A stretch of DNA of 64,000 nucleotides, taken from assembly GCF_007565055.1 (NCBI RefSeq), contig NC_044555.1, forward strand, positions 35,844,611 to 35,908,610, read 5' to 3'. Positions within the stretch are counted from its first letter, which is position 1. Each line of letters begins with the position of its first letter. Position numbers and translations under genes: made by a program. The stretch is from Rhinopithecus roxellana (taxonomy: Eukaryota; Chordata; Mammalia; Primates; Cercopithecidae). Shown one piece after another: positions 21,960 to 33,662 of the stretch. The notes under the pieces were generated by a model. It ran no database searches. It saw nothing but the letters and a program-made list of their open reading frames with translations, and was not told where the DNA came from.

Positions 21960-24834
21960 TGTATTAGTTCATTTATGTTGTTGTAAAGGAATACCTGTGA
22001 CTGGGTAGTTTATGAATAAAAGAGATTAATTTTGGCTCATGATTCTGAATGCTATACATGAAGCATGGCACCAACATTTCTCCTGGTGAGGACCTTAGGA
22101 AGCTTTCAATCATGGCAGAAGACAAAGGGCATGCTGACACATCAGATGGTGAGAGAGGGAGTGGAAGGGGTACCACACTTTTTAAAAGAATTATATCTTA
22201 TGTGCATTCAGAGCAATATCTCACTCATTATCATGAGGACAACACCAAGCCATTCATGAGGGATCTACCCCAGTGATGCAAACACCTACTACTGTGCCTA
22301 CCTCCAAAATTAGAGGTCATATTTTAACATCAGACTTGGAGGATAACACATCCAAACCATATCATTCTATCCCTGGCCCCCCAGATTTTAGGTTCTTCTC
22401 AGATTGCAATATAAAATTATCCCTTACCAATAATCTCCCAAAGTCTTAACTAGTTGTAAGCATTAACTTAAATGTCCAAAATCTCATCCGAGACTCTAGG
22501 TACATTTCTTCCTTTTTTTTTTTTTTTTTTTTTTGCCTATGGAATAAAAAGCACGCTATTTACTTGCAAAATGCAATGGTAGTACAGGCATTGGGTAGGC
22601 ATTCCCATTCCAAAATAGAGAAAATAGCCAATAGAAAGGGCAATAGGCCCCCCAGAAGTCTGAAACCCAGGAGGGCAGACTTTAATTCTTAAAGCTCCAA
22701 AATAATCCTTGAATCCATGTCCTGAATCCAGGGTACACTGGTACAGGGGGTGGGGTCCAAAGGCCTGGAGCAGCTCTACCCATATGCCTTTGCATGATGC
22801 AGCTCCTGTGGCTACTCTCATGGGTTGAAGTTGAGTGCCTGTGGCTTTTCCAAGCTCAGGGTGCAAGCTGCCAATGGATCTACCACTGTGGGATCCAGAA
22901 AGCTGCAGCTCTGTTTCCACAGTTCCACTAGGCAGTACACTAATGGGGACTCTCTGTGGGGTGTCCAACCTCATATTTCCCTTCCACACTACCCTATTAG
23001 ATGTTCTCTGAAGGGCGTATGCCGATGTAGCAGGCCTCTTTCTGGGAACTCAGGTTTTTCCATACATCTTTTGAAATCCAGGGGTGAGCTAATTTTCCTT
23101 ACCTCTTGAATTTTGCAAGGCTGCAGACTTAACAACACATGGAAACAGTCAAGAATTACCACTTGTACCTTCTGAATCAGTGGTCAAAGCTGTATCTGGG
23201 ACAGTTTGTGCTGAGGCTGGAGCCGGAGCAATCTAGATGTTTGGAACAGTGTACCAAGAGTGCACAGGGCATCAGTGTCCTTTTCCTGGCCCCATGGGCC
23301 AGTCTTTTCTCCTAGGCATCTGGATCTGTGATGGGACAGGCTGCCTCAGATATTTCTGAAATGCTTTTAAGGCTTTTTTTTTTTTTTTTCATTGATTCAG
23401 ATATTAGCAGTTGGATCCCCTTTAGTCATGTAAATTTCTCTAGCGAGTAGTTGCTCCTCAGTATTCTTCCCCTGAAAATATTCTTTCCTTCTGTACCACA
23501 CTGCTAGGTTTTGACTTTTTAAAACTTTTATGCTCTTCTTTCCTTTCAAATATATGTTCCAACTTTAAAGCATTCCTTTGCTAGCTTATCATTGGCTGTT
23601 AGAGGCAGCCAGGTCATGTCTTGAATACTGCTTAGAAATCTATTCTTCCAGATACTTTAGGTCATTACTCTTAAATTTAAACTTCCACAGAACCCTAGGA
23701 CATAAGCATAATGCAGCCTTTTTTTTTTTTTTTTTTTTTTTTCGCTTGGCATAATATGAGTGATCTTTACTCCAGTTTCAAAAAACTTTCTCATTTCCAT
23801 CAGAATCCTTGTCAGTCTGGCTTCACTGTCTATATTTCTACCAGCATTTTGTTTACAACCACTTAACAATCCTCTAAGAAGTTTCAACCTATTCCCTACA
23901 TCTTCTTGTCTTCTTCTGAGTTCTCCAAATGCTTCCAACCTCTGCCAGCTACCAAGTTCCAAAGTTGATTCCATATATTGTGTTATCTTTGTAGTAATGC
24001 CCCACTTCCCATTACCATTCGTTTTTGTATTAACTCATTTCCATTGTTATAAAGAACTACCTAAGACTGGGTAATTTATAGAGAAAAGAGATTTATTTTG
24101 GCTCATGATTCTGAAGACTGTACAGGAATGCATGGCAACAGCATCTGCTAATGGTGAGGGCCTCAGGAAGCTTTCCATCATAGTAGAAGGCAAAGGAGGA
24201 GCTGCTGTATAACATGGTGTGTGTGCGGTGGGGGCAGGGCGTGGGGGCAGGAGTAAGTGCTACACTATTTTTTAAAAATTACTATTTTTTTAAAGACATG
24301 CAATGTGAAATAAGCATGTCGTGGAGAATGGGGTAGCCATCCCCTCAAGCATTTATCCTATGAGTAACAAATAATCCAATTACATTCTTTAAGTTATTTA
24401 AAAATCTACAATTAAGTTATTGACTACAGTCATCCTATTGGGCTATCAAATAGAATAGTAGATCTTATTCATTCTTTCTAACTATTTTTTTGTACCCATG
24501 AACAATCCCCACCTTCCCGCCGAAACCCCACTACACTTCCCAGCCTCTGGTAACTATCCTTCTATGCTCTCTATGAGTTCAATTGTTTTGATTTTAAGAT
24601 ACCACAAATAAGTGAGAACATATTATTTCTGTCTTTCTGTGCTATACTCTTTTAACCAACTAGATCTTGTGTGAACTCAGAGTGAGAACATATTCATTAT
24701 TGTGAGAAAAGTACCAAGCCATTAATGAGGGATCTGCCCCCATGACCCAAAATCTTTAACTAGATTCACCTCCAATATTGTAGGTCACATGTCAACATGA
24801 GATTTGGAGAGGACAAAATATCCAAGTCATATCA
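21960..24834 (-). mobile_element. MaLR provirus (MST/THE1-like) inserted in the minus-strand L1
   Basis: The element has two minus-oriented LTRs (21960-22364 and 24026-24834) and a 1.66-kb internal region between them. The internal region contains antisense MaLR phrases such as 'cttcttctgagttctccaaa' near 23910. It is flanked by a perfect 5-bp duplication, ggttt (21955-21959 and 24835-24839). On each side the host L1 ORF1 sequence resumes. The upstream LTR carries a small L1 fragment (about 24280-24665). Frames of 150 codons (22537-22989) and about 105 codons (23657-24074) in the interior show no gag-like domain and are considered decayed MaLR sequence. Confidence 0.92.
24280..24665 (-). mobile_element. 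L1 3'-end fragment inside the MaLR LTR
   Basis: The phrases 'ttgtacccatgaacaatccc', 'ccagcctctggtaactatcc', 'gagttcaattgttttgattt' and 'aaataagtgagaacat' are reverse-complement L1 3' UTR. They interrupt the MaLR LTR, whose sequence stops near 24275 and resumes near 24670. This makes it the third nesting level inside the minus-strand retrovirus: retrovirus, L1, MaLR, L1 fragment. Confidence 0.8.
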
Positions 24835-25227
24835 GGTTTCATCTTTCTCCTGAATGTCTTCCTTGCCACCTAGATTCTAAATTCTGTGGATATCATTTCA
24901 ATCAGGTTAAGAACTGTTTCTAGGGAGTTAGGGCCATCATTTGGAGGTAAGAGGACCCTGACTTCTTTCATTGGCATTGCTCTCAGGCTAATTCTTTCTC
25001 ATCTGAAAGTCCTGGCATTCCTTTATCATTTTGAATTGCTGTCTTTTGGATGGGGCTTTTTGTTTTTATACACTTTATTTCCCTGAGTTTGACTTTGGTG
25101 TAAGTTGAGAATAGTCTATTGACTTCACTTCTGGGTGCTTTCAGAGGGCCAAGACTCTGCATGGGATCTTTATTTGTGACTAAATTCCTGTGTTGGGTTT
25201 CACAGGCAAGGTATACTGAAGAAATCT

Positions 25228-25228
25228 T

Positions 25229-25263
<35 letters not shown>

Positions 25264-25265
25264 GA
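25228..25265 (+). repeat. (GTT)n microsatellite
   Basis: About 12 perfect GTT units lie at the ORF1/5' UTR boundary of the minus-strand L1. A minus-strand open frame (24983-25351) runs through it as a glutamine run and is not a gene. Confidence 0.95.
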
Positions 25266-26320
25266 TGTAGTGCAGGCTGCAATCCAGTAGATCTGCAATC
25301 CAGTAGATGCCACCTAAGAGTAATGTCCAACAGACAGGCTCTTAATGACATGGCTCTTTTGTATTTTAGTCATTCGCAGCTGTTCTATGTGGGGAGAGAT
25401 ATGGGGGATGGGAGGACAGATGACTCCCGTGCTAGGTCCATTCCCAGGCCTTAGGGGACCCCTCTCCAATCACTGTCACCCTGCCTGTAATTCCTTAGCC
25501 CAAAAGGGGCCCTGCCAAGCTACACTTTCCTCTCCTTTAGGGTTGACTCAAGCTGAAGGTTAGTTCACCGGGAGATCTATGGAATTCTGGAGGCCCACTG
25601 ATCCTCTGCTGTGCTTGCCAGAATCAGAGTGGGTTGTGGAGTATGCCTGTGTGTGGTCTGTTCATGCAGTAGATCAACAGCAGGAGATCTTCAGGCAGGG
25701 CAGTGTTGCTGTGGGTGTGCCACTGGTATGGCACAAACATCCCAAGGAATTTTGCCCATAAGACAGCTACAGGGACCACCTAGATTATTCTCCTTTGACT
25801 GGACCTCCTTCCAGTGGCTTCCTCAGTAATTGGCCCAATCAGATACTTTTATCCTAAGCTTTCTGCACCAAGCTCATTGGGGAATTAGATGTTCCAGTCT
25901 GTGCGGCTCCCTTGGGCAGAGGCTGTGGTTGAAAGACAAGTAACAGGGTGTGAACTACTCAACCTGGTGCCCAAGCATAACCTAGTGAATATCCTCCTAA
26001 CCATCCTATGGGTAACCATAGCTATAGATTAGTGCCACACAGCCAAGATGTTTTATTGGGAGCTAACCAATAGAATTTTTGTGTAATCTATTAGCATAGT
26101 TTGGGAATCATTGCAAAAAGAGGTTTTCTTCATGGGCAACAGCTGGTGGTTGTAGTACCAGGACATAAGGACTAAAGATAAAAAGAATTTTAGTGAGAGC
26201 TTATAAAAGAAGCATCTTTTAACAATTTTTAGTATTAAACATTTATTTAGCTAGAAGCCTGGGCCACAGTTTTGAGTTTTAACTGTCTATATCACATGCC
26301 ATCTTTTTCTCAGCCTGGTG

Positions 26321-27560
26321 TCAAGTTAATTCAAAGTTGGAGGTCACCTCTGGAGAAATAGTGAAATCAGAAGTGTCAGCCTTCTTTAGATAATACATAT
26401 GAATACATGAATTTATGCCTTCTAACTTAGCAGTGCAAGGGTTGGTAAGGAGTACCTGATAAGGTCCATACCACTTTGGTAAAGGAGAAGATTTTTTTGT
26501 TGTTTGTTTGCTTTGTTTTTTTTTTTGTTTGTTTGTTTTGTTTGTTTTATAAATATTGTTTCCAATAGACAAAATCTCCTAGTTGAAGTCCATGGTCCTT
26601 GGAAGTTTTGTTTTCTGGGAGTTCACAGTGAAAACATTCTTTTACTAATTTATAATTTGTATGTAATTACATCATAAGGCCATTGTGATAGCTAAACATG
26701 TCTCCCTTCACTATTAAAGGCATACAGTTTCCTGGAGACAATTTCATAGGTCTGCCTTTTATCATTGTGAATGGGGATAACTGGTGCTTTCCAAAAATGT
26801 ACAACCCCAGATTAAGAAGAACCCATGGAAGAGCTTTTGGCCAAGAAATTTTAAAAGCCTCAGTTGATTTTTTGAACTGAGTTTGATTATTCCGTTGATC
26901 AATTCCACTAACCCAGATGACTGGGGATGGTAAACACAATGGAAATGTTGGAGAATGGGCCAAATTTTGCACATGAATTGAATTATTTGTCTAGTGAAGT
27001 GAGACTATTGTTATGAGTTTCCAGAACTCCCCAGGTTGGAATACTTTTTTCTAAGTGAATTTTACTCACCAACAAGTCTGCTGCTATTTTGTGTGAAAAT
27101 GCCTCTACCCATTCAGAAAAAATGTGCAAATCATTACCAGAGTATATTTGTATGTTTTTGAAGATGGTAACTGGGTGAAATCTAATTGCTATGCCTGAAA
27201 AGGGGCCTCAAGTGAAGGAAAATGTCCTTCAGAGCTATGTAATAATTTCCTTGGATTATATTTTTAACAAAAGTAATAGCAATTTTATACCTTATGAGCT
27301 ATAGTCAGAGGTTTCCAAAAATATTGTTTTTCCCAAGCAATTGTTTTGTCAGGGCTCCAGTGAGTTAGGTCTGGTATATAGGTTAAAAATGGTAACCGTA
27401 GTTCAGCAGCAAGTATAAGCAAATTGTTTGGCCCATACTATACCTCTTCTTTGGGGGAACACGTTTCCTTTTTGTTTTCCAACTTTTCTGTTCTAATATT
27501 GGAGCTCTGGATTGAGCTAATTTTATGTTAAATTCAGAGTTTTTTTTTTTTTTTTTAAGT
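26321..27560 (-). pseudogene. Integrase part of pol, minus-strand retrovirus
   Basis: The frame 26321-26572 contains PKWYGPYQVLLTNPCTAKLEG and a following IHMYYLKK, the integrase C-terminal domain. Frames 26762-26974 and 26667-26972 contain a core phrase with YHPQSSGLVE and GIIK, then KFLGQKLF/WPKALPWVLLNL and GRPMKL. The YHPQSSGLVE block belongs to the catalytic core, near its final glutamate. The core is split between two registers, so at least one frameshift lies near 26850-26900. A run of lysine codons starts the C-terminal frame. Confidence 0.85.
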
Positions 27561-27599
27561 TAATATAGATTTCTTTTTATTTTCTGTTGGTTCATTTGT

Positions 27600-28838
27600 T
27601 TGTTTGTTTAGATGCATTTAGAACAGCTTTGTGTTACCTTATTAACTAGTTGATTTCCTTTGCTTTCTGGTGTATCTGATTTCAAATGGCCTGAAATTTT
27701 AATTATGTTTGGGAATAATATAGCTTCCAACAATTGTAAAATTATCTGCCCATTTTCTATGAATTGACTAGAAGAGGTTAAAAATTCTGTCTGTTTCCAT
27801 TGCATTCCATAATTATGAGCTACTTCGAAAGCATATCTACTGTTTGTATAGATATTAGCAGTTGCTCTTTTTGACAATCAACAAGCCCTAATCAACAAAA
27901 TTAATTCTGCTTTTGGAGCTCAGGTAACTTCTGGAAGGTAGGCACATTCTATTTCTTCAGTTAAAGATAATATTGAGTAGCTTGCACGGTAAATCCCAGA
28001 TGCATCCTTTAAGATCCATCTTTAAACCAAACTACATCAGCATAATTAAGGAGACGCTCTTCTCCTAGGACAGAGAAGTTGAAAAGTTGAAGTTATGCGA
28101 TTGTGCAGTGTTTCATCTGAAAGTGAAGGCAAAAGAACTGCAGGACTTAGATTTTTATACCTAGAGATGGTGATATGAGAAGCTGAAAGAAGTAAAACTT
28201 CATATAAAGCTAATCTGCTAACTGAATAACATTGAGTGTGGTGAAGCTTAGCAATAATTTCACAAAATGAGGGATGAAAACACTATGGGGTGTCCCCTTT
28301 ACAATTTCTTCAGTTACCTTAACCAACAAAGCAGTGATTATTATGGCGGTGCCACAAGGTGGTAGTCCTATAGCCACCGGGTATAACTGCTGGCTATAGT
28401 ACCGTAACAGGTTCATTTTGGTCTCAATGTTTTTGAGTTAGGACCCTCAAAAGTGTTAGCACTACTTTCATGTATATATAATGAAAATGAAAAATTATAA
28501 TTTGGATGCCCCAAAGCTGAGGTATTAGCAAGGTAACTTTTTATCATTTCTAATGTTAGTTGACCTTTTGTCCAATCTAGAGGGTCTAATATGTCTTGTT
28601 TTAAGACAGCGTATAAGGGCTGGTATTTTAAGACATAGCTTGGGATTCACTTTCTATAATATCCTGTCAGTCTCCCAAACCCTCTCAACACTTTCTTGGT
28701 TGTTGGTGGTAGAAAAGCTAAGATCTCTTTTAGTCTGTCTCGATTAATAAAAATTCCTTCCTTTGATATTAGATAGCCTAAGTAGTTTACTTGTTTTTTT
28801 GACAAAATTGAAGTTTACCTTTAGAAGCCTTGCGTCTC
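27600..28838 (-). pseudogene. RNase H and RT connection part of pol, minus-strand retrovirus
   Basis: The frame 27608-27877 holds an RNase H block: NIYTNSRYAFEVAH, then GHLKSDTPESKGNQLVN. The family motif has TDSRYA, and here the catalytic aspartate reads asparagine (codon at 27842-27844). The frame 28210-28416 (YYSQQLYPVAIGLPPCGTA and ALLVKVTEEIVKG) is the connection domain. An Alu (28839-29144) cuts this part off from the RT palm at 29160-29572. Multiple stops lie between the surviving pieces. Confidence 0.85.
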
Positions 28839-29144
28839 GGCCAGGCGCGGTGGTTCACGTCTGTAATCCCAGCACTTTGGGAGGCCAAGGTGGGTGGATC
28901 ACGAGGTCAGGAGATCAGAGACCATCCTGGCTAACACAGTGAAACCCCGTCTCTACTAAAAATACAAAAAATTAGCTGGGCGTGGTGGCAGGTGCCTGTA
29001 GTCCCAGCTACTTGGGAGGCTGAAGCAGGAGAATGGCCTGAACCCGGGAGGCGGAGCTTGCAGTGAGCCGAGATCGTGCCACTGCACTCTACCCTGGGCG
29101 ACAGAGTGAGACTCTGTCTCAAAAAAAAAAAAAAAAAAAAAAAA
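28839..29144 (+). mobile_element. AluY/AluS-type, full length
   Basis: A complete Alu runs from GGCCAGGCGCGG through a 25-base A tail. Target duplications are 'agaagccttgcgtctc' (28823-28838) and 'agaagacttgtgtctc' (29145-29160), with two mismatches in 16. The right arm reads GATCGTGCCACTGCA, without the monkey-type variant seen in three other copies. It interrupts the pol gene of the minus-strand retrovirus. Confidence 0.96.
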
Positions 29145-29159
29145 AGAAGACTTGTGTCT

Positions 29160-29572
29160 CTTTAAGGCTAATTGTTATAACAAGTGAATTCCATTTTCAG
29201 TAGAGAATTGGTTCTACTCTGAGCAGAGGAGTAAATTATCTATCTATTGTACTAAAATATATTTTTAAAGTCCGTATCTGAGAGACATCTTCTTTTAATA
29301 TCTGTGAAAAGTTCGGCTCTTAGTATAGTACTGAGGCATCACCGTCCATGTGTATTGTCTGTTTTCCAAAGTGAAAATAGATAAATGAATTATTTTTATT
29401 CATAGAAATACTAAGGAATGTATAACCTAAGTCTATTATAGTAAAGAACTCACCTTCAGTTGGAACGGCAGCTGACAATGTATATGAATTTGGCACTTCT
29501 AGATGTTGAGGAATAACTATGTTTTTAATCGCTCTCAGATTCTGTACAATCATCCATCCTCTACCATCTGGT
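29160..29572 (-). pseudogene. Reverse transcriptase palm, minus-strand retrovirus
   Basis: Part of the frame 29320-29679 reads NLRAIKNIVIPQHLEVPN, an IPTEGEFFTIIDLG block (the first catalytic aspartate region) and KQTIHMDG. Further along the minus strand, 29235-29246 encodes the YxDD catalytic box as stop-I-D-N: the tyrosine codon is TAG and the second aspartate is asparagine. The N-terminal edge of RT (a GIKPII phrase) lies on the other side of the L1, at about 31800-31900. Confidence 0.88.
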
Positions 29573-31795
29573 ATCCTTAGAGAAAAGAGAATGCTTATAC
29601 ACTGTTGCTGGGAATGTATATTAGTTCTGTCACTGAAGAAAGCAGTTTTGAGATTTCTCAAAGAACTTTGATTTCTCAAAGTATTGGAGTGTTACATGGT
29701 CTTTACAGAGAATAGTCTGTCTTCTTTTTATATAATTTGAAGGCTATTCCCATCAAACTGCCAATGTCATTTCTTGATAGAATTAAAAAACAAAAAACAA
29801 CAAAAAAAAAAACTTATCTAAATGTCATGTGGAACCAAAAAAAAGGAAAAAAAAAAAAAAAAAAAAAAAAAAGAACCTGGATAGCTAAAGCAATCCTAAG
29901 CAAAAAGGACAAAGCTTGGAGGCCTCACATTACTTAACTTCAAACTGTACTATAAGTCTACAGTAATCAAAAGAGCATGGTACTGGTACAAAAACAGACA
30001 AATAGGCCAGTGGATCATAGTAACTCAGAAATCAAGCCGTATGCCTACAACCATTTGATCTTTGACAAAGTTGACAAAATAAGCAATGGAAATAGGACTC
30101 CAAATTCAATAGATGGTGCTAAGATAGCTGGCTAGCCATATGCAGAAGATCAAAACTGGACCTCTTCCTTACACCTTATACAAAAATCAACTCAAGGTGG
30201 ATTAAATACTTAAATATAAAACCCAAAACTATAAAAATCCTGGAATACAACCTAGTCAATACCATTCTACACGTAGGAATGGGCAAAGATTTCATGACAA
30301 AGAGGCCGAAAGCAATTGCAACAAATGGAAAAAAGAAAAAAAAAAATTAACCAATAGGATGTAATTAAACTAAAGAACTTCTGCACAACAAAAGACCATA
30401 CCAACAGAGTAAACAAACTACTGCATTTAACAAAGGTCTAATATTCAATCTATAAGAAACTTAAACAATTTAAAAAGCAAATAACAATTCCATTAAAAAT
30501 GGGCAAAGCATAAAGAAGAATGAAATTGTGTGCTTGCAGCAGCATGGATGTGTGAGTGCAGCTGGAGGCTATTATTCTAAGTGAATTAATGTAGAAACAG
30601 AAAACTAAATACTACATGTTCTCACTTATAAGAGGGAGCTAAACACTGAGTACACATGGACACTGAGAAGGGAACAATAGACTCCACAGCTCTCTTGGAG
30701 GTGGAGGGTGGGAGGACGGTGAAGGCTAAAAAATTACCTGCTGGGTACTATGCTCACTACCTGGGTGTCAAAACCATTTTTACATCAAACCCCAGCAACC
30801 CACAATTTACCCATGTCAGAAACCTGCCCATGTACCCCCTAAACCTAAAAATTTGAGGGGAAAAAATGGGCAGAAAACATGAACAGATATTTCTTAAAAG
30901 AAGACATACAAGTGTCAGATAAACATACGAAAAATGCTCTTTATCACTAATCATCAGAAAAATGCAAGTCAAAACCACAATGCAATATTGTCTCACACCA
31001 GTCAGAATTGCTATTAGTAAAAAGTTAAAAAAAAAAAAAAAAAAAAAAAGCAGATGCTGGTGAAGCTATGGAGAAAAGAGAATGCTTATACACTGTTGGT
31101 GGTAATGTAAATTAGTTTAGCCACTATAGAAAGCAGTGTGGAGATTTTTCAAAGAACTTAAAATAAAACTACCATTCAATCTACAACTGCATTCCTGGGT
31201 ATATACCTAAAGGAAAATAAATCAGTCTATAAAAAAGACACATTCACTCATATGCTTATTGCAGCACTATTTACAATAGCAAACACTTGGAATGTACAAC
31301 ATGGAATGTATAACATAAGTCTATTATAGTAAAGAACTCACCTTCAGTTATGTTTCCATCAATGGTAAATTCACTAAAGAAAATGTGGTACATATACCAT
31401 GGAATATGCCATAGAATACTACGCAACCATAAGAAAGAATGAAATAATATCCTTTGCAGCAACATGGATGCAGCTGGAGGTAATTATTCTAAGTGAATTA
31501 ATGTGGGAACTCAAACCAAATATATCAAGTTCTCACTAATAAAGGGAGCTCAACATTGGGTACTTATGGACATAAAGATGGAAACAATCGACACTGGAGA
31601 CTTCTAGAGGGGGAAAGGAGAAAAAGAGAGGGGCATGGGTTGAAAAACTAACTATTGGGTACTATGCTTACTATCCGGTGACAGGATCATTATTACCCCA
31701 AACCTCAGCATCATACAATATATCCAGGTAACAAACCTGCACATGAATCTAAAAGAAAAGTTGAAATTAAAAAAATAATAATAATAAAAGGAAAA
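29573..31795 (+). mobile_element. L1 3' half (plus strand), rearranged, inserted in retroviral RT
   Basis: The end of ORF2 and the 3' UTR of a primate L1 run from about 29735 to 31795, ending in an A-rich tail. Retroviral RT sequence lies on both sides. Three oddities occur. A 5'-truncated L1 is nested at 30512-30861. A 115-bp L1 piece at 29573-29690 repeats sequence found at 31068-31170. A 47-bp piece of the retroviral RT is embedded at 31303-31349. Homopolymer A runs at 29849-29872 and 31027-31049 add further disruption. No long ORF2 frame survives. Confidence 0.85.
30512..30861 (+). mobile_element. 5'-truncated L1 3' end nested in L1
   Basis: This 350-bp fragment has the L1 3' terminal phrases (aagaatgaaat, 'gcagcagcatggatg', 'tgttctcacttataag', 'agggaacaatagac') and ends in a short A run. 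The host L1 reads 'aaaaatgggcaaag' before it (30495-30508) and 'aaaaatgggcagaa' after it (30862-30875), an apparent target duplication of about 11-12 bp. The host then continues its own ORF2 sequence. Confidence 0.75.
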
Positions 31796-33130
31796 TAAAA
31801 GGAAATTATAGGCTTGATCCCTTTTAGTGTTTAAGTTCTCAAATGATGTTATTTAACATTTGAATGAGTTTTTAATGGATCTATATGAACACTGGTTGGG
31901 ATGGCAAAGATGATTCTTCCAATATCATTGGAAGACTTGGATCATAACTAATCAGGCACTACCTTTAGAAGGTTTTGTAATCTTTCATTGCTCAATAATT
32001 GAGTGCGTTCTATGGCAACATGCAATGCAATTGAATTTGATTTTGAAAACATCATTATGTCTAGTAACACAGTTTTATCGTTTTTTTCTAAATATAATTT
32101 TCCCTTTTTGGGAGAAATGCATGTGGGTATTATATAATTCCTAGAAGTCTCTTTCTATAAGATGGATGGGGGCTAATGTAACTAGAAGGCAAATGTGAGT
32201 CCTTTGAGACCTATTTGAAAAGTTAGAGGCTGAGACTTGTATGATGATACAGGAGTATTTGTGACACATACCATTTAAATTTTTTGTTTACTCTAAGCAA
32301 TGGAATCTTGTCATAAGGTGGAATTTCTTACATATAGTGTGGATCCACATCAACAAGAGCTTGTGCTCACAGCAAGAACTTGTGTTAGCTATCTATTTAA
32401 AATAAGTTTTATTTTTCTCAAAGTGGAAAGAAACATGAATTTAAATAGATAATTTAAATTTCTTGGCAAAACCAACAGGGTCCTGGTGAGAATCGGGTAG
32501 TTTATTAATTATTTCTTTAAGTTCTACCATTGACTATGATTGATCATCTAGGTCAGGTTTTACCCTACCTGACTCTGGCTGTTGAAGAAATGGAGCCAAA
32601 ACAGTAGGAGGACGAGGAGGCGAAGGAAGTAGATCTGGGCATGTAGTTCAGATATTATCAGATTAAGAAAAGGAGAGGCTGAGAGTGGATGAGGAGAAAT
32701 TTTCAAAATCTTTTTTAACTCACAAATTGTTTTAGACATGTTTTTGTTCTCCTTTTGTAAAGAAATAACTTTATTAGAACCCCTTTTGGAAACTTCCAAA
32801 TATTACTAAGAACACCTCTCCCAACTGTTCTATTTAATATGGAGCCAGCCTTTTTTGGATTGTGAGTGCAAGTAAATTAGGCATTTCAAAGGTATCCCAG
32901 AATGGCCACCACAATTTTGTTTTTTTTCACAAGTTATGTGATACCATTTTTTAAAATAGCAACAGGAGATGGCCCCATAAGTGTTTCACATGAATCCCGC
33001 TGTAGTTTCTATATTTGAATCTCTCCTTAAGAGGAAAGACTTGGTTTTGGATAGACTATTGATTATAATTTGGGTTCTTTTCTTAAGTGATTCTAGATTG
33101 TAAGGGAAATTTTGGCCACACAAAAATGAA
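31796..33130 (-). pseudogene. RT N-terminus and gag region of minus-strand retrovirus
   Basis: Minus-strand translation near 31800-31900 gives the RT entry phrase with GIKPII. Beyond 32400 it gives gag-like text: a GRVKPDLDDQS-like block near 32560, and a proline/leucine-rich stretch followed by SQKEN-type charged sequence in the 79-codon frame 32560-32799. Stops are frequent. No clear capsid major homology region or zinc knuckle could be placed by eye. Confidence 0.55.
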
Positions 33131-33662
33131 GTTTAGACATGTCAGTTGAATAAAGCACAAGAAACTAGGCAGTTTAAAGATCACAACTTTTACTTGAGCC
33201 ATAAAGATTCACTTCTTTCACTTGTTCTCTTTTCAAAGAGAAACTGTTTTCTCTTTGACCAAATATCAATGACAGGAAAGGCTGCAAACTTTAGCAAGTA
33301 AGACAAAAAACAAAACAAAACAAAAAACAAACAAACAAACAAAAAACCACCCTTAACCTCAAAGAAAAGGGAAACCACAAACCTGGAAGTGGCAGAATCT
33401 CTAGAGAATTAACACACAAAACTCCTACCTATAAAAGTAATGCTTCAATTCTTCTAGCTCCATCAAGCATGGAATCAGGGCACTTGAATAGAATTTGATT
33501 CTCAGCCAAAGGCAGAAAAGATTCAAAACCCGAGAAAAGCCTTGAAGGGACCCTTGCCAGTTCCAGTGAGGTCAGATGAATGAAAGCCAATTGTGCTAGT
33601 ACCAAAGATCCAAATGTTAATGAAGCAGTGAGGATCACAGGAAGCTTGCTTTGGGTCCTACC
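33131..33662 (-). other. Leader and 5' untranslated region of minus-strand retrovirus
   Basis: This stretch lies between gag-like sequence and the 5' LTR. It includes an (AAAC)n-like run at 33303-33346 and a 69-codon frame at 33429-33638 without a domain. The bases immediately following the LTR (ggtaggacccaaagc in virus sense) do not match a primer-binding site that I recognise. Confidence 0.5.

Larger units (their letters stand above)
16625..26060 (-). mobile_element. Near full-length old primate L1, minus strand, split by a MaLR provirus
   Basis: Reading right to left: a GC-richer 5' UTR-like part (about 25265-26060), ORF1 (24840-25225, resuming at 21100-21955 beyond the MaLR), ORF2 endonuclease (20140-20780), reverse transcriptase (near 18650-19300) and a 3' end with a T-rich (poly-A complement) edge near 16625-16660. 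After removing the MaLR (2.9 kb), an Alu and a small L1 fragment, about 6.2 kb remains, the size of a complete L1. Both ORFs are multiply broken: ORF2 survives only as frames such as 20446-20778, 20132-20329 and 18629-18850. The right edge against the retroviral pol is approximate. No target duplication was confirmed. Confidence 0.8.

Noticed and set aside
22537..22989. 150-codon minus-strand open frame
   Set aside because: It lies entirely in the MaLR interior and shows no zinc knuckle, capsid or protease pattern. It is best read as a chance frame in decayed MaLR sequence.
24983..25351. Open frame with a glutamine run, possible polyQ protein
   Set aside because: The run is the reverse reading of a (GTT)n microsatellite inside an antisense L1 ORF1/5' UTR region.
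29849..29872. Poly-A run considered as the tail marking a separate processed pseudogene
   Set aside because: L1 ORF2 sequence continues on both sides in order, so the run is an expanded A tract inside the L1 and not a tail.
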